A stretch of DNA of 64,000 nucleotides from Achatina immaculata (GCA_009760885.1 CM019702.1:50038840-50102839), one strand, 5' to 3'. Counted from the first letter of the stretch, positions 47,443 through 59,548 are shown. Numbers and translations are program-made. Notes: generated by a model not told the origin, from the sequence alone.

Positions 47443-48900
47443 CTAACAGCGTCCAAAATGCGCATCTCAATCTCCGAGATCTAAAACTACAGATATCCTC
47501 AAAATTGCTACACTTGCTCCACAGCAAACCACAGACTACGACACCATGTTTATACCTCTGCTCCCAGGTGAGTCTCTGCTCCACAGTAAACCACCGACTA
47601 TGACACCATGTTTATACCTCTACTCTCACGTCAGCCTCTCCTCAATATCAGCTCCTGTATGCGACTTACATGAACCACAAACATTCCTGGACAGCAGATG
47701 TACTAAATTTAAACAGTTACACATTCCATTCTTAACAGTCAGTGAAGTTCACAGTTATCTCTTATCCTTAAAAAACAACAATACAGCTGGGCTTGATGAT
47801 ATTAGTAATAAGATCTTACGTTATGCTGCACTTGTCATTTCACATACACTAACATATATTTACAACCAGTGCATTGCAAAATGTTATTTCCCTGAGGCTT
47901 ATAAAACTACTAAGGTGTATCCTTGCTTTAAACCTGGCTTATCCAACAATCTTACCAACTATAGACCAATATCCATATTATCGTCGTTATCAAAACCATG
48001 GAAAAAAACCCATACACAAAAGAACTCTACGACACATGCAAGAGAACAATTTATCATAGACAGTCAGTCAGGCTTTAGACCCAATCATTCCTGCCACACA
48101 GCTCTTACCAAAATGACAGAAAACTGGTTAGTAAACATAAATGACGACAGACTATGTGGTGCCACCTTTGTCCACTTTAAAAAGGCATTTGATATGACTG
48201 ACCACGATATTCTTGTAAGAAAAATAAGACTATAGACTGCACACTGACCTAACACGTGTGCGCCTCACACAGAATACCGCCCCCCCCCCCCCCAGTGATT
48301 CACACAAACTAATCACACAGCGCCTCACACAAACTAATCACACAGCGCCTCACACAAACTAATCACACAGCGCCTCACACAAACTAATCACACAGCGCCT
48401 CACACAAACTAATCAACGCGCGCCTCACACAAAATAATCACACAGCGCCTCACAAACTAATCACACAGCGCCTCACACAAAACTAATCACACAAAACTAA
48501 TCACACAGCGCCTCACAAAACTAATCACACAGCGCCTCACAAACTAATCATACAGTGCCTCACACAAAATAATCACACAGCGCCTCACACAAAATACTCA
48601 CACAGCGCCTCACACAAAATACTCACACAGTGCCTCACACAAAATACTCACACAGCGCCTCACACAAAATACCCACACAGCCCTCACAAAATAGTCACAC
48701 AGCGCCTCACACAAAATACCCACACAGCGCCTCACACAAAATATTCACACAGCGCCTCACACAAAATACCCACACAGCGCCTCACACAAAATACCCACAC
48801 AGCGCCTCACACAAAATACCCACACAGCGCCTCACACAAAATACCCACACAGCTCCTCACACAAAATACCCACACAGCGCCTCACACAAAATACTCCCCC
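47443..48900. repeat. 1,334-bp tandem duplication, copy 2, with extended array
   Basis: Repeats 46109-47442 with a handful of indels, for example the A-run after CCATGG at about 48001. The final CACACAGCGCCTCACACAAA array runs on to 48900, longer than in copy 1. Confidence 0.93.
47625..48250 (+). mobile_element. CR1/Jockey-like LINE fragment, duplicated block copy 2
   Basis: Same fragment as at 46290. Here the frame stays open through SGFRPNHSCHTALTKMTENW and FVHFKKAFDMTDHDILVRK, giving a 229-codon frame from 47546. FVHF replaces the FVDF of other copies, so an RT Asp is lost. It is truncated at both ends. Confidence 0.88.
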
Positions 48901-49300
48901 AGTGACACACAAGAAGAGATGGTAAATATCATATTTTCGAGCAATGAACTAACAAAACAATGAAGACACCAAATATTTGTACTCCAAGACTCTTTTATTT
49001 CCTCTCAACTAATGAAAAGAATGTCTTATTTCCTACACAGGACTGACGCATAATTATCTAATAATTCATTCTTGCTATTTTCATCGAAATATCCTGACGA
49101 AGAGACAACATGTGGTCAGCTGTTTCCGCGTGTAAATAAAAGCGATAACTTCTAACATTTACCATCCTGATATTTTCAACCACAAAAACAAAGATGTCTG
49201 TACATAAAAGCGTGTTCTCACTGTCCACAACAAGCTAGATGTCACCAAACAGTTAGGGCTACTTCAACTGAACTCTCCAACAAATAAAACAGACACAGAC
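48901..49300. other. No recognised gene
   Basis: Single-copy AT-rich DNA between two minisatellites. Confidence 0.45.
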
Positions 49301-50312
49301 CAGCCAAGTACACAACAGCCCAGACCTAGCTTCTCTTACTTCTCACACAACAGCCCAACCTTACTTATCTTACTTCTCACACAACAGCCCAACCTAGCTT
49401 CTCCTACTTCTCAACAACAGCCCAACCTTAGCTTCTCCTACTTCTCACACAACAGCCCAACCTTAGCTTCTCCTACTTCTCACACAACAGCCCAACCTTA
49501 GCTTCTCCTACTTCTCACACAACAGCCCAACCTTAGCTTCTCCTACTTCTCACACAACAGCCCAACCTTAGCTTCTCCTACTTCTCACACAACAGCCCAA
49601 CCTTAGCTTTCCTACTTCTCACACACAGCCCAACCTTAGCTTCTCCTACTTCTCACACAACAGCCCAGACTTAGCTTCTCCTACTTCTCACACAACAGCC
49701 CAGACTTAGTCTCCTGCTTCTCACACAACAGCCCAGACCTAGGTTCTCCTACTTCTCACACAACAGCCCAGACTAGTTCTACTATTCTCACACAACAGAC
49801 CAGACTTAGCTTCTCCTACTTCTCACACAACAGCCCAGACTTAGCTTCTCCTGCTTCTCACACACAGCCCAACCTTAGCTTCTCCTACTTCTCACACAAC
49901 AGCCCAACCTTAGCTTCTCCTACTTCTCACAACAGCCCAACCTTAGCTTCTCCTACTTCTCACACAACAGCCCAACCTTAGCTTCTCCTACTTCTCACAC
50001 AACAGCCCAACCTTAGCTTCTCCTACTTCTCACACAACAGCCCAGACCTAGCTTCTCCTACTTCTCACACAACAGCCCAGACCTAGCTTCTCCTACTTCT
50101 CACACAACAGCCCAACCTTAGCTTCTCTTACTTCTCACACAACAGCCCAACCTTAGCTTCTCCTACTTCTCACACAACAGCCCAGCCTTAGCTTCTCCTA
50201 CTTCTCACACAACAGCCCAACCTTAGCTTCTCCTACTTCTCACACAACAGCCCAACCTTAGCTTCTCCTACTTCTCACACAACAGCCCAACCTTAGCTTC
50301 TCCTACTTCTCT
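49300..50312. repeat. 35-bp minisatellite, about 28 units
   Basis: Units of AACAGCCCAACCTTAGCTTC plus TCCTACTTCTCACAC, with AGACCTAGC and AGACTTAGC variants. Confidence 0.95.
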
Positions 50313-50394
50313 AGACTTATTTTCTCTCTAGTAGTTACATACTTTCCACATCAACGACATGGACAATGGCGATTGAGTTCTGCAGCCCTTCATT

Positions 50395-50995
50395 CTCAGA
50401 TTTTATTCTAAACCTTAACCTACAAGTCAGAACATTTCTCACATTTTCTTTAAGATCTTAACCTACAAGTGAGAACATTTCTCAGATTTTCTTTAAGATC
50501 TTAACATACAAGTCAGAACATTTCTCAGATATTCTTTAAGACCTTAACATACAAGTCAGAACATTTCTCAGATTTTCTTTAAGACCTTAACATACAAGTC
50601 AGAACATTTCTCAGATTTTCTTTAAGACCTTAACATACAAGTCAGAACATTTCTAAGATTTTTTAAATATTTTAACCAACAAGTCAGAACATTCCTCAGA
50701 TTTTCTTTAAGATCTTAACATACACGTCAGAACATTTCTTACATTTTCTTTAAGACCTTAACATACAGGTCAGAACATTTCTCAGATTTTATTTAAGACA
50801 TTAACATACAAGTCAGAACATTTCTCAGATTTTCTTTAAGACCTTAACCAACAAGTCAGAACATTTCTCAGATTTTCTTTAATACCTTAACCTACAAGTC
50901 AGAACATTTCTCAGACTTTCCTTAAGATCTTAACATACATGTCAGAACATTTGCCACACTTTCTTGAGTACTTAACCTTCACATAAGACTATTTC
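50395..50995. repeat. 43-bp minisatellite, about 14 units
   Basis: Units of CTTAACATACAAGTCAGAAC, ATTTCTCAGATTTTCTTTAA and GAC. It ends about 30 bp before the stop codon of the GPCR exon, so it lies in the presumed 3' UTR or just downstream. Confidence 0.93.
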
Positions 50996-51022
50996 TCAGA
51001 CTTTGTTGAAAATCTTGAAGAT

Positions 51023-51628
51023 TTAAAATGACTTCAGGCGATCACAAAAACTGAAAAGTTGAGAAAACGTTTCCTTGTACCTACTGCTCATGTGATAGTA
51101 GATGAAGATGTTGGAGGCGGAGTTGATGGATTCTAGGAGAAAACCAATTCCCATGGTTACTAAATTTGTGTTTTTATATTTCCCATCAATTGTAAAATCT
51201 TCTACCACTGTCATAGCGATAAAATTGATGCAGACAGGGATAAAACAGGAAATGAAAAGAATGGAAATAATGACCACCATTTTGGTCACTCTTGTGTCTC
51301 GACTTGAAGTACTCTCTGCTTGTGCAGAATTTGTTGATTTCTTCCGCCATTGTGATTTCTGTCGCAACTTGATGACCAAGGTCACTGTACAGATGATGAT
51401 GACAAAAAAGGCAAGGAAAGGGATAAAGACGTTGATAGCGAACAAAGACTTCTCTACGCTCTCTAGACTTTCATTGCGAATAAGACCCAGGAGTGTTCTG
51501 TTCTTTAGCGGAAAGAACATCATGCCTAGTTTGTTTACAACGTAAACTGGTGCTGTGCTAACTGTGAGAATGACGTACATACAGACGATGATGATGAGAA
51601 CTCGGTTTGGAGTAATAATGCGCTTTAT
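51023..51628 (-). CDS. Rhodopsin-family GPCR, last exon (TM4 to TM7), chemosensory type
   Basis: The exon starts after a TTAACTGTTTTCAG acceptor and encodes 201 residues from IKRIITPNRV to LKSF and a stop. Predicted parts: TM4 (VLIIIVCMYVILTVSTAPV), a glycosylatable extracellular loop with NRT and NES, TM5 (INVFIPFLAFFVIIICTVTL), a basic intracellular loop 3 (RQKSQWRKKS, ending SRDTRVTKM), TM6 (ISILFISCFIPVCINF), TM7 (SINSASNIFIYY, a variant of NPxxY) and a short tail. This fits plasma-membrane receptors of the gastropod chemosensory/FMRFamide-receptor-like group, where ASNxxIYY-type TM7 ends are common. TM1-TM3 and the DRY motif must lie in an upstream exon (higher coordinates), but the next 1.2 kb is minisatellite, a LINE piece and an N gap. 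The ligand is unknown. Confidence 0.85.
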   Translation of the reverse strand: MKRIITPNRVLIIIVCMYVILTVSTAPVYVVNKLGMMFFPLKNRTLLGLIRNESLESVEKSLFAINVFIPFLAFFVIIICTVTLVIKLRQKSQWRKKSTNSAQAESTSSRDTRVTKMVVIISILFISCFIPVCINFIAMTVVEDFTIDGKYKNTNLVTMGIGFLLESINSASNIFIYYHMSSRYKETFSQLFSFCDRLKSF

Positions 51629-51654
51629 CTGAAAACAGTTAAACACATGTTAAA

Positions 51655-52395
51655 TAGGTAAATAGACAGTGAGTGTAGAGCAGAGACAGTGGGTATAGAG
51701 CATAGACAGTGGGTGTAGAGCAGAGACAGTGGGTGTAGAGCAGAGACAGTGGGTGTAGAGGAGAGACAGTGGGTGTAGAGTAGAGACAGTGGGTGTAGGG
51801 TAGAGACAGTGGATGTAGAGTAGAGACAGTGGGTGTAGAGTAGAGACAGTGGATGTAGAGCAGAGACAGTGGGTGTAGAGCAGAGACAGTGGATGTAGAA
51901 CAGAGACAGTGGGTGTAGGGTAGAGACAGTGGGTGTAGGGTAGAGACAGTGGATGTAGAGTAGAGACAGTGGGTGTAGGGTAGAGACAGTGGGTGTAGGG
52001 TAGAGACAGTGGGTGTAGGGTAGAGACAGTGGATGTAGAGTAGAGACAGTGGGTGTAGAGTAGAGACAGTGGATGTAGAGCAGAGACAGTGGGTGTAGAG
52101 CAGAGACAGTGGGTGTAGAGTAGAGACAGTGGATGTAGAGTAGAGACAGTGGGTGTAGAGTAGAGACAGTGGGTGTAGAGTAGAGACAGTGGATGTAGAG
52201 TAGAGACAGTGGGTGTAGAGTAGAGACAGTGGATGTAGAGTAGAGACAGTGGGTGTAGAGTAGAGACAGTGGATGTAGAGCAGAGACAGTGGATGTAGAG
52301 TAGAGACAGTGAGTGTAGAGTAGAGACAGTGGATGTAGAGTAGAGACAGTGGTGTAGAGTAGAGACAGTGGATGTAGAGTAGAGACAGTGGATGT
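51655..52395. repeat. 20-bp minisatellite, about 37 units
   Basis: Units of AGAGACAGTGGGTGTAGAGT with GGGTG/GGATG and AGAGT/AGAGC/AGGGT variants. It sits within about 30 bp of the GPCR exon acceptor, inside the intron. Minus-strand frames reading STPTVSTLHPLSLLYTH are repeat artefacts. Confidence 0.95.
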
Positions 52396-52630
52396 ACTGC
52401 CTGGAACTTCAAAAAGCAAACTGGGACCAATACAGAGAGCAAACACACCAGCAGTGCCTGCAGATCACTCTGACCACAACAACATAAACCACAATGAGAA
52501 AGTCCTAACAAACATAATCCTAGAAGCTGCCAATAAGTCCATACCCAGAGGCAGAAGAAACAACTACAAACCCTACTAGAGCAGAGAACTGAAGAAGCTG
52601 CACAATGACCTATCTGAGGCCAGCGAAAAA
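52396..52630 (+). mobile_element. Jockey-like LINE fragment (endonuclease/RT linker)
   Basis: WNFKKANWDQYREQTHQ, then after a frame change INHNEKVLTNIILEAANKSI and PRGRRNNYKPY, a stop, and SRELKKLHNDLSEAS. This order (WNFKKANW..., then AANKSIPRG...) is the segment before the RT in Jockey-type LINEs. It is short, frameshifted and inside the presumed GPCR intron. Confidence 0.75.
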
Positions 52631-52798
52631 AAATGAAGTGCAACCCATGCACTGAGAATATCTTCTTCTTCTTCTTCTTCGTTCACTTCTACCACCAAAA
52701 ACCGCACTGTGAACCTACTGAATTCACGCATGTGGTCCTCGTTAGGTCCCGTGGTCCCCTGTGTGGTCCAAAATAGATCACACGAGTTCCACGAAAGG
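52631..52798. other. No recognised feature
   Basis: A (CTT)n run at 52660-52680, then single-copy DNA up to the gap. Confidence 0.4.
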
Positions 52799-52898
52799 NN
52801 NNNNNNNNNNNNNNNNNNNNNNNNNNNNNNNNNNNNNNNNNNNNNNNNNNNNNNNNNNNNNNNNNNNNNNNNNNNNNNNNNNNNNNNNNNNNNNNNNN
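52799..52898. other. Assembly gap, 100 N
   Basis: Exactly 100 N. It separates the Jockey fragment side from a long irregular minisatellite, so any upstream GPCR exon could be missing here. Confidence 1.
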
Positions 52899-52899
52899 A

Positions 52900-55342
52900 A
52901 AATCTTTAGACGGAGAAAATCTTCTTCATAAAATCTTTAGCTGGAGAAAATCTTTAGTTGGAGAAAATCTTCTTCTGATGTATAGAATCTTTAGGTGGAT
53001 AAGAAAATCTTCATTAGATTTATGAAATATTTAGCTGGAGAAAATATTTCCCTGTAGAGAAACTTCCTTAGGTGTTTGCAATCCTTACCTGGAGAAAAGT
53101 TTCTTTAAGTCTTTGAAATCTTTATTTGGAAAAAAACTTATTTTTTTTGTGAATGAAGTCTTTTGTTGGAGAAAATCTTATTTAGATGTATGAAAGCTGC
53201 AGCGAGAGAAAATCTTTAGGTGGAGACAATTTTCTGTAGGTGTTTCAAATCTTTCGCTGGAGAAAATTTCCTTTACTTTTTTTAAATCGATGGGGAAAAA
53301 CTTTATCTGACGAAAATCTTATTTAGGCGTATCAAATCTTTACCTGGATTTCTTTAGATGTACGAAATCTTTAGCTGTAGAGAAAATCTTTAACTGCAGA
53401 AAATCTTATTTAGGTGTATCACATCTTTACCTGGATTTCTTTAGATGTACGAAATCTTTAGCTGTAGAGAAAATCTTTAGCTGCAGAAAATCTTATTTAG
53501 GCGTATCAAATCTTTACCTGGATTTCTTTAGATGTACGAAATCTTTAGCTGTAGAGAAAATCTTTAGCTGGAGAAAATCTTATTTAGGTCTATGAAAGCT
53601 TTAGCTATAGAAAATCTTTAGCTGGAGAAAATCTTTATTTCTTGAAATCCTTCTTTAAGTGTTTGAAAGATTTAGACGGAGAAAATCTTTATGAGGTTTA
53701 TGTGATTTTTTGCTGCTGAAAATCTTCATGATAATTTAGAGAAGACCGTATTGGAAGGATACATAATGGGAAAAAGAAAAAGAGGAAGACCGAAACGAAG
53801 ATGGCTGCAAGACATCGTTGATGATCTGGAAATGGATGCAGCAGCAGCAGGCCATCTTGCTCACAACCGAGAGGCCTACAGGAGTGCTGTTTGGGAGGCA
53901 AAGTTCCGCAAGGGACATGCAGAGGAATGAATGAATGAAAATCTTCAGCTAGAGAAAACTTTCTTTATCTGTATGAAATGTTTAGCTGTATAAAATCTTA
54001 AGCCGGATAAAATCGTATTTAATGGTATGAAAACTTTAGCTGTAGAAAATCTTCTGCCTGAAATATTTTCTCTGTAGAAAATCTTTAGTTGTTTGAAAAC
54101 TTTAGCTGGAGAAAATACTCTTTACTTGTATGAAATCTTTAGTGGGAAAAAATCATCATTAGCTGTATGAAATCTTTAGCTGGAGAAAACCTTCTTTAGC
54201 TGGTTGAAAGCTCTAGCTGGAGAAAATCTTCTTTGGCTTTATGAAAACTTTATGAGGAGAAAATCTTTAGCTGGATAAATCTTCATTAGTTCTGTGAAAT
54301 CTTTACCTGGAGAAAATCTTATTTACCTGTGCGAAACCTTTAGCTGGGGAAAATCTTCTTTAGTTGTATGAAACCTTTAATTTCAAAAAATCTTCTTTAG
54401 CTGTATTAAAGCTGTAGCTGGAGAAAATCTTCTTCACCTATGTGAAATCTTTAGCAGGATTAAACCTTCTTTACCTGGAGAAAATTTGTGGCTCTAGGAA
54501 ATCTTTAACTGGAGAAAATCTTCTTTAGCTGGAAAGTTTTAGCTGTTTGAAATCTTTAGCTGGAGAAAATTATCTTTAGCTGGAGGAAATCTTCTTTAGC
54601 GGTAGCTGGAGAAAATCTTCTTTGGCTGTATGAAATCTTTAGCAGGAGAAAACCTTCTTTACCTGGAGAAAAATTTGGTCTCTAGGAAATCTTTAACTGG
54701 AGAAAATCTTTAGGTGGAAAAAGTTTTAGCTGTATGAAATCTTTAGCTGGAGAAAATCATTTTTAACCGGAGAAAATCATCTTTAGCTGCAGAAAATCAT
54801 CTTTAGCTGGAAAAAATCTTCTTTAGCTTGAGAAATTCTTCTTTAACTGTGTGAAATCTTTAGCTGGTGAAAATATTCATTAACTGTTTGAGGTCTTTAG
54901 CTTGATGAATACTTTAACTGGAGAAAACCTTCTTTAGCTGTAGAAAATCTTTAGCTGTATTAAATCTTTAGCTGGAGACAACCTTCTTTAGCTGGAGAAA
55001 ACCTTCTTTAGCTGGAGAAAACCTTCTTTAGCTGGAGAAAACTTTCTTTAGCTGTATGAAAGCTTTAACTGGAGAAAACCTTCTATATCTGGAGAAAAAC
55101 TTCTTTAGCTGCTTGAAATCTTTAGCTGGAGACAAAACTAATTTAGCTGAAGAAATCCTTTAGCATTGGGAAATCTTTAGCTGGAGAAAAAACTAATTTA
55201 GATGAAGAAATCCTTTAGCATTGGGAAATCTTTAGCTGGAGAAAACCTTCTTTAGCTGGAGAAAAACTTCAACTGAAGGAAATCTTGTTTAGAGTTATGA
55301 AATATTTAGCTGTAGAAAATCTTCTTTAGCTGTATGAAATCT
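52900..55342. repeat. Irregular minisatellite (AAATCTTTAGCTGGAGAAAA family)
   Basis: About 2.4 kb of mixed short modules: AAATCTTTAGCTGGAGAAAA, TCTTCTTTAGCTGTATGAAA and TCTTATTTAGGTGTAT. The period is variable, roughly 18-37 bp. It is interrupted at 53725-53937 by a LINE module. Confidence 0.92.
53725..53937 (+). mobile_element. Short LINE 3'-end module, copy 3 (intact frame)
   Basis: An unbroken frame runs from GATAATTTAGAG: NLEKTVLEGYIMGKRKRGRP, KRRWLQDIVDDLEMDAAAAG, HLAHNREAYRSAVWEAKFRK and GHAEE, then a stop and a (GAATGAAT) tail. It is inserted in the minisatellite. Its 5' boundary is the same as in copies 1 and 4. Confidence 0.87.
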
Positions 55343-55556
55343 ATCATTCATTCATTCATTTGCATGTCCCTTGCAGAACTTTGCCTCCCTAACAGCACTC
55401 CTCTAGGCCTCTCGGTTGTGAGCAAGATGCCCTGCTGCTGATGCATCCATCTGCAGATCATCAACGATGTCTTGCAGCCATTTTCGCTTTGGTCTTCCTC
55501 TCTTTTTTTTCCAATATGTACCCTTCCAAGACAATCTTGTCTAGATTATCATGACG
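55343..55556 (-). mobile_element. Short LINE 3'-end module, copy 4
   Basis: Same module in reverse. The tail is (ATTC)n at 55343-55360, and the coding part on the minus strand contains RKRGRPKRKW- and HLAHNREA-like residues. The 5' edge lies at ACGTCATGATAAT, only about 15 bp from the LTR-like repeat at 55572. Confidence 0.85.
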
Positions 55557-55571
55557 TGTGTTAAAACAGAA

Positions 55572-56240
55572 TCACGGCGCCATTGAAGCAGGTTTCCCCT
55601 TACAAGGAGACTACTGGTTTGATTGAATCCTCTTGTGGAGTACAGTTTCAACTTATATAAGTTTCTTCTTGTTGCTGGTGTTCTAACCATCACATAATTT
55701 TCTGTATTATACACTAAGAAAATACAACAAGACACCCAGGCTTTCAACTCCACAAAAGATAGTACAATACAACAACTTGAACATAACTTGGCAGTCTTCC
55801 GACCAAAACAAACTGGTCAACAATGAGAATTTCCACAAAGCCAATTGGTGTAGTTTATCATCAGACAACACACATTTATTACAGAAATTCACAGTAACAA
55901 ATGCCCGGCGTGAAATATCTACGCCACATGGGCAAGGAAAACCTTACAATGATTTATTCATACCAAAAACCATACTTACAGGCTTACCAAGGACTGCAGC
56001 CACACAGAAAAAACAAACTAAACTAATTCTGACAACAAGACTCGCTCTACCCCATTCTCGTTCGCCCAAACACGTCCTTCCAGTTCAACGTTCCACACAT
56101 AGACTGCTTACGACCGACTTTTTCACACGGACCTTTCTAACGACTTTTTGCACACGGGCCTTCCTAATGACGTAGTCTACGCAACACAATTTATTAGTGC
56201 TACACAATTAATCTCTGAACAGAATTGCTATTCTGTTACA
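55572..56240 (-). repeat. LTR-like direct repeat A (3' LTR in minus orientation)
   Basis: A repeat of about 670 bp that is nearly identical to 59549-60215. I see about five substitutions or indels. On the minus strand it begins TGTAACAGAATAG and follows a polypurine tract (AGGGGGTGGGGAGATATTC). It contains TATATAAG near 55655 and a minus-strand AATAAA near 55875. Confidence 0.8.
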
Positions 56241-56241
56241 G

Positions 56242-59200
56242 AATATCTCCCCACCCCCTAAAGGTAGATATTTGGCCATCAAATATCTCCAACAAAAAAT
56301 TACTGACTTTTACAGAAAACTCTCAAAAAAAAAAAATTAATCAAACTAATCACTATCCAACACAACCCTAATTCTACCCACAAGGTGTACCAAGGTGTAC
56401 AATATTCAAATAACTACCTACTCTTATGTGTATATTCAACACTATGAGTAGTCACGTATAACCTATGCAATCTCCATAACAACCCATCCTATATCTGGTG
56501 CATGAGACTGTCCGCAACATGGACATAACAGGAAAATGAGTAAAAGGCAATCCGCCTTACAATAAGTCCTATACACATGAAATCATACTCACAACATTCC
56601 ACCTAAAACCTCAGCCATCAAGAAACCTAATTCCTCCAACTACCAACAAATTTCCACTGCTAGAAACTCTTCCTAAATGAGATCCATCTACATCAAAACG
56701 ACAAAAATTCTTCCTACAATAAAACAAGTAAAGCTCTTGCCACACAAAACAAGTAAGGCTCTTGCCTTTAGACTAATCGTGAGTGGTATTTATACTATTC
56801 CTACCCACTCAGTTTTCTCCATGCTGCAAGCCTTTCCCAAGACCCCCGCTCAATGGTCTCAACCAACCTACCTTTCAAACAAGGGTACTCACTCTAGTAA
56901 TTATTTCCTAAGTACCAATCCTGGGTATAATCCCTGGCCTGTACTGCTATATTATTCCCCCATCCCAAAAAGTAGAGTTTTGCCTGTCAAAACTTTCAAA
57001 AAACCAATCTACTTATCTAAATCATACTCCAGGCTAAGTCAAAGATAATAATCGACTCTCAACATAGAACTTCATACTCTGACTATACCCATAAACTGTT
57101 CGTGTGACTTTCGGCTATACTCAGCCCATGTCCACTTCATATACAATCATCTATTTCTATTATGTGTGATTCCTCAATACACATACATAGAATAGGTAAA
57201 CTCTGGTACCATATATAATCTGCTATTACTGACAAATGCAGCTATATGCTGTACATACGCAGAATAGGTTCATCTGGGTTACAATTATTAATCATCCATT
57301 CTTAACATATGTAATTATCCATGAACATATGCAGAATAGGCAAATCTTTAGGTATCATATGTAATCATCCATTCTTAACATATGTAATCATCCATTAAAC
57401 ATATGCAGAATAGGCAAATCTTCAGGTATCATATATAATCATCCATTCTTAACATATGTAATCATCCATTAAACATATGCAGAATAGGCAAATCTTTAGA
57501 TATCATATATAATCATCCATTCTTAACATATGTAATTATCCATGAACATATGCAGAACAGGCAAACTTTGGTATCAGGCTAATCCACCTTTTATTTATCC
57601 CCAAAGGGACTGTGCCACGTACCATATGTACGCGCAACAAAACAATGTAATATCTAGGTCCTTAAAAGAAAAAAAGACCCCCTCTGGTAATTTCACCTTA
57701 GGCTCGGTTACATGGAATCTCCATGTTCCGGCCTGGGTACCCAATCAGAGAACCACACCCGTTTGTGTAATCTCCTCATAACATCACATCCGTGGTAATA
57801 ATGTCACATCCAAGGCAATGCTGTCACATCAAAGATAAATAACCAATTTGAACATGGTAAATGCCATAACAATTGGCTATTAATAAGTCATCATCAGTAA
57901 TGTCACCTTATTCAAGGCTACATGATTTATCATCCATCCTAATTAACTACTAATAAATCCGTTATAAAAAAAATAAACAGAGGAAAAAAAATACATTCAC
58001 TAATTGCTGCACAAGAACTATATAATCTATAAAACATTATGCTTAAGAGAATCTCCACTGCAGCCTTAATCTCCCAGGGCTTCTGGTACATTTCCAATGC
58101 ACCGCATGACAAAGCCTAACCTCTTCCATAGTAACATGACTCTTTCTGGAAAAACTCAGACATGGAACCAATAATCTATAATAAAACAAAAAAAAACAAT
58201 ATTAGCATTATCCAATCCACTCAAAATAATCCAACCATACTGGCACCTAATACAGTCCAGAATAATTACTGTACTTTTTAGTTAAATAAGTTATAACAGC
58301 AAATGGCAATCTTCCAGAAAAATTTTAACTAAGAATCCTCAGTTTTCTAGCACCTATCAGAGTAAAAAACTGGAATTAATGACATATACACTAATGTCAA
58401 ATATCCATATCATCCTTGCTAATGCAAAATCATAACAAAATGCTAATTAATTGTAATCCAGCAAAATTCCACATCAGAACAAATTAACTGTCCCTAATGT
58501 ATAAACACAACAATGTTCCTGAAATTTCTAGATAATCTATCCAGAAGAAGCATATCTGGCAACTTCCAATCAACAGAATGTTCATTTCCAAAAACAAATT
58601 TTTTCCACAGGTAAAGGTAGTCCAAAAAGTTACTATATCCCTCCGTATGAATGTCTGGCGACTGGATGAATCAGAACTACTAAATTGTCCAACCAACTTC
58701 CAAAGAGAATGACAGTAAATAAATCCAACATTCACTATTTGCTATAATTAATAATGTTCAGTCTGCATAATCTGGCTTGACTTCTTGCTGAAATTTCAGA
58801 GGTCACAGTTAAGTTACAAATTGTTACCTGTCCCTTCCTACATAGTACCAACGAAATGTACCGTACAAGCTGCACTGGTCCCTGGCAGGATACTGGTTCA
58901 GGATCAGCTTCACTGGTATGGCTTCATCCACTATGCTGCCTAGGGGCCAGGAGCTAGAGGTGCCCCCCAAGATTCTGAGCAAGCTGGACCTCGTCGCCGC
59001 CTTGAGTAGACGCCACCAAGTCTCGCCAACACACCCCTGACGCCAATTCGAAGGAAGAAAAGGACGCCAATGCAACTCAACCCTGTCCTAATCTAGACTC
59101 CTTGTCTTCTCCGGCAGAAGATGTCGGGAAGCCAATGCTGACAGAACTACCAACCGAAATTCGAACACTAGCTAGCTAACCAACTCCAATCTTGACTCCT

Positions 59201-59548
59201 TAACTAACTACAAACCTATCAACTCCTAATCTATCTGCAGTCAGCTTCCAACACCTAAGCTAGCTATCCTTACTCTACAACATATTTGCTGTTGACCAAA
59301 ACAGAGTCTACCATATTTGAGAGCCGAAAACGAGGCCGAGGCAAACAGGTCATCGATCGATAATCGTAATCTAGGGCATGGTAACAATAGACAAAACTTT
59401 GTGTGTACTACACAACTGGAGACAAAAATTACTACAACCTGGAGACTTGCCAAGACTTCACAATTAGAAGTATGAGCCGTGCAAGAAACCAGCAGCCCAC
59501 GAGCAACAACTAAAACACTTTGTGACAGACCGTGAAAGAAAGCGCTGG
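56242..59548. other. Internal region of LTR-like element
   Basis: AT-rich. It has a tandem repeat at 57290-57560 (CATATGCAGAATAGGCAAAT, then ATCATATATAATCATCCATT, about four units of roughly 80 bp). Open frames at 56677-57048 (+), 57542-57781 (+), 58484-58735 (-) and 58824-59075 (-) show no motif that I recognise. Confidence 0.55.

Noticed and set aside
30005..50312. CRISPR-like arrays
   Set aside because: The direct repeats are contiguous tandem units without unique spacers, and the window is eukaryotic.
51625..52652. Open frames of 273 and 337 codons overlapping the GPCR intron
   Set aside because: They come from the 20-bp minisatellite (STPTVSTLHPLSLLYTH repeats) and not from a gene.
55777..56175. 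132-codon frame in the LTR-like repeat as a gene
   Set aside because: It is present in both repeat copies but broken by a one-base difference in repeat B. No known motif.
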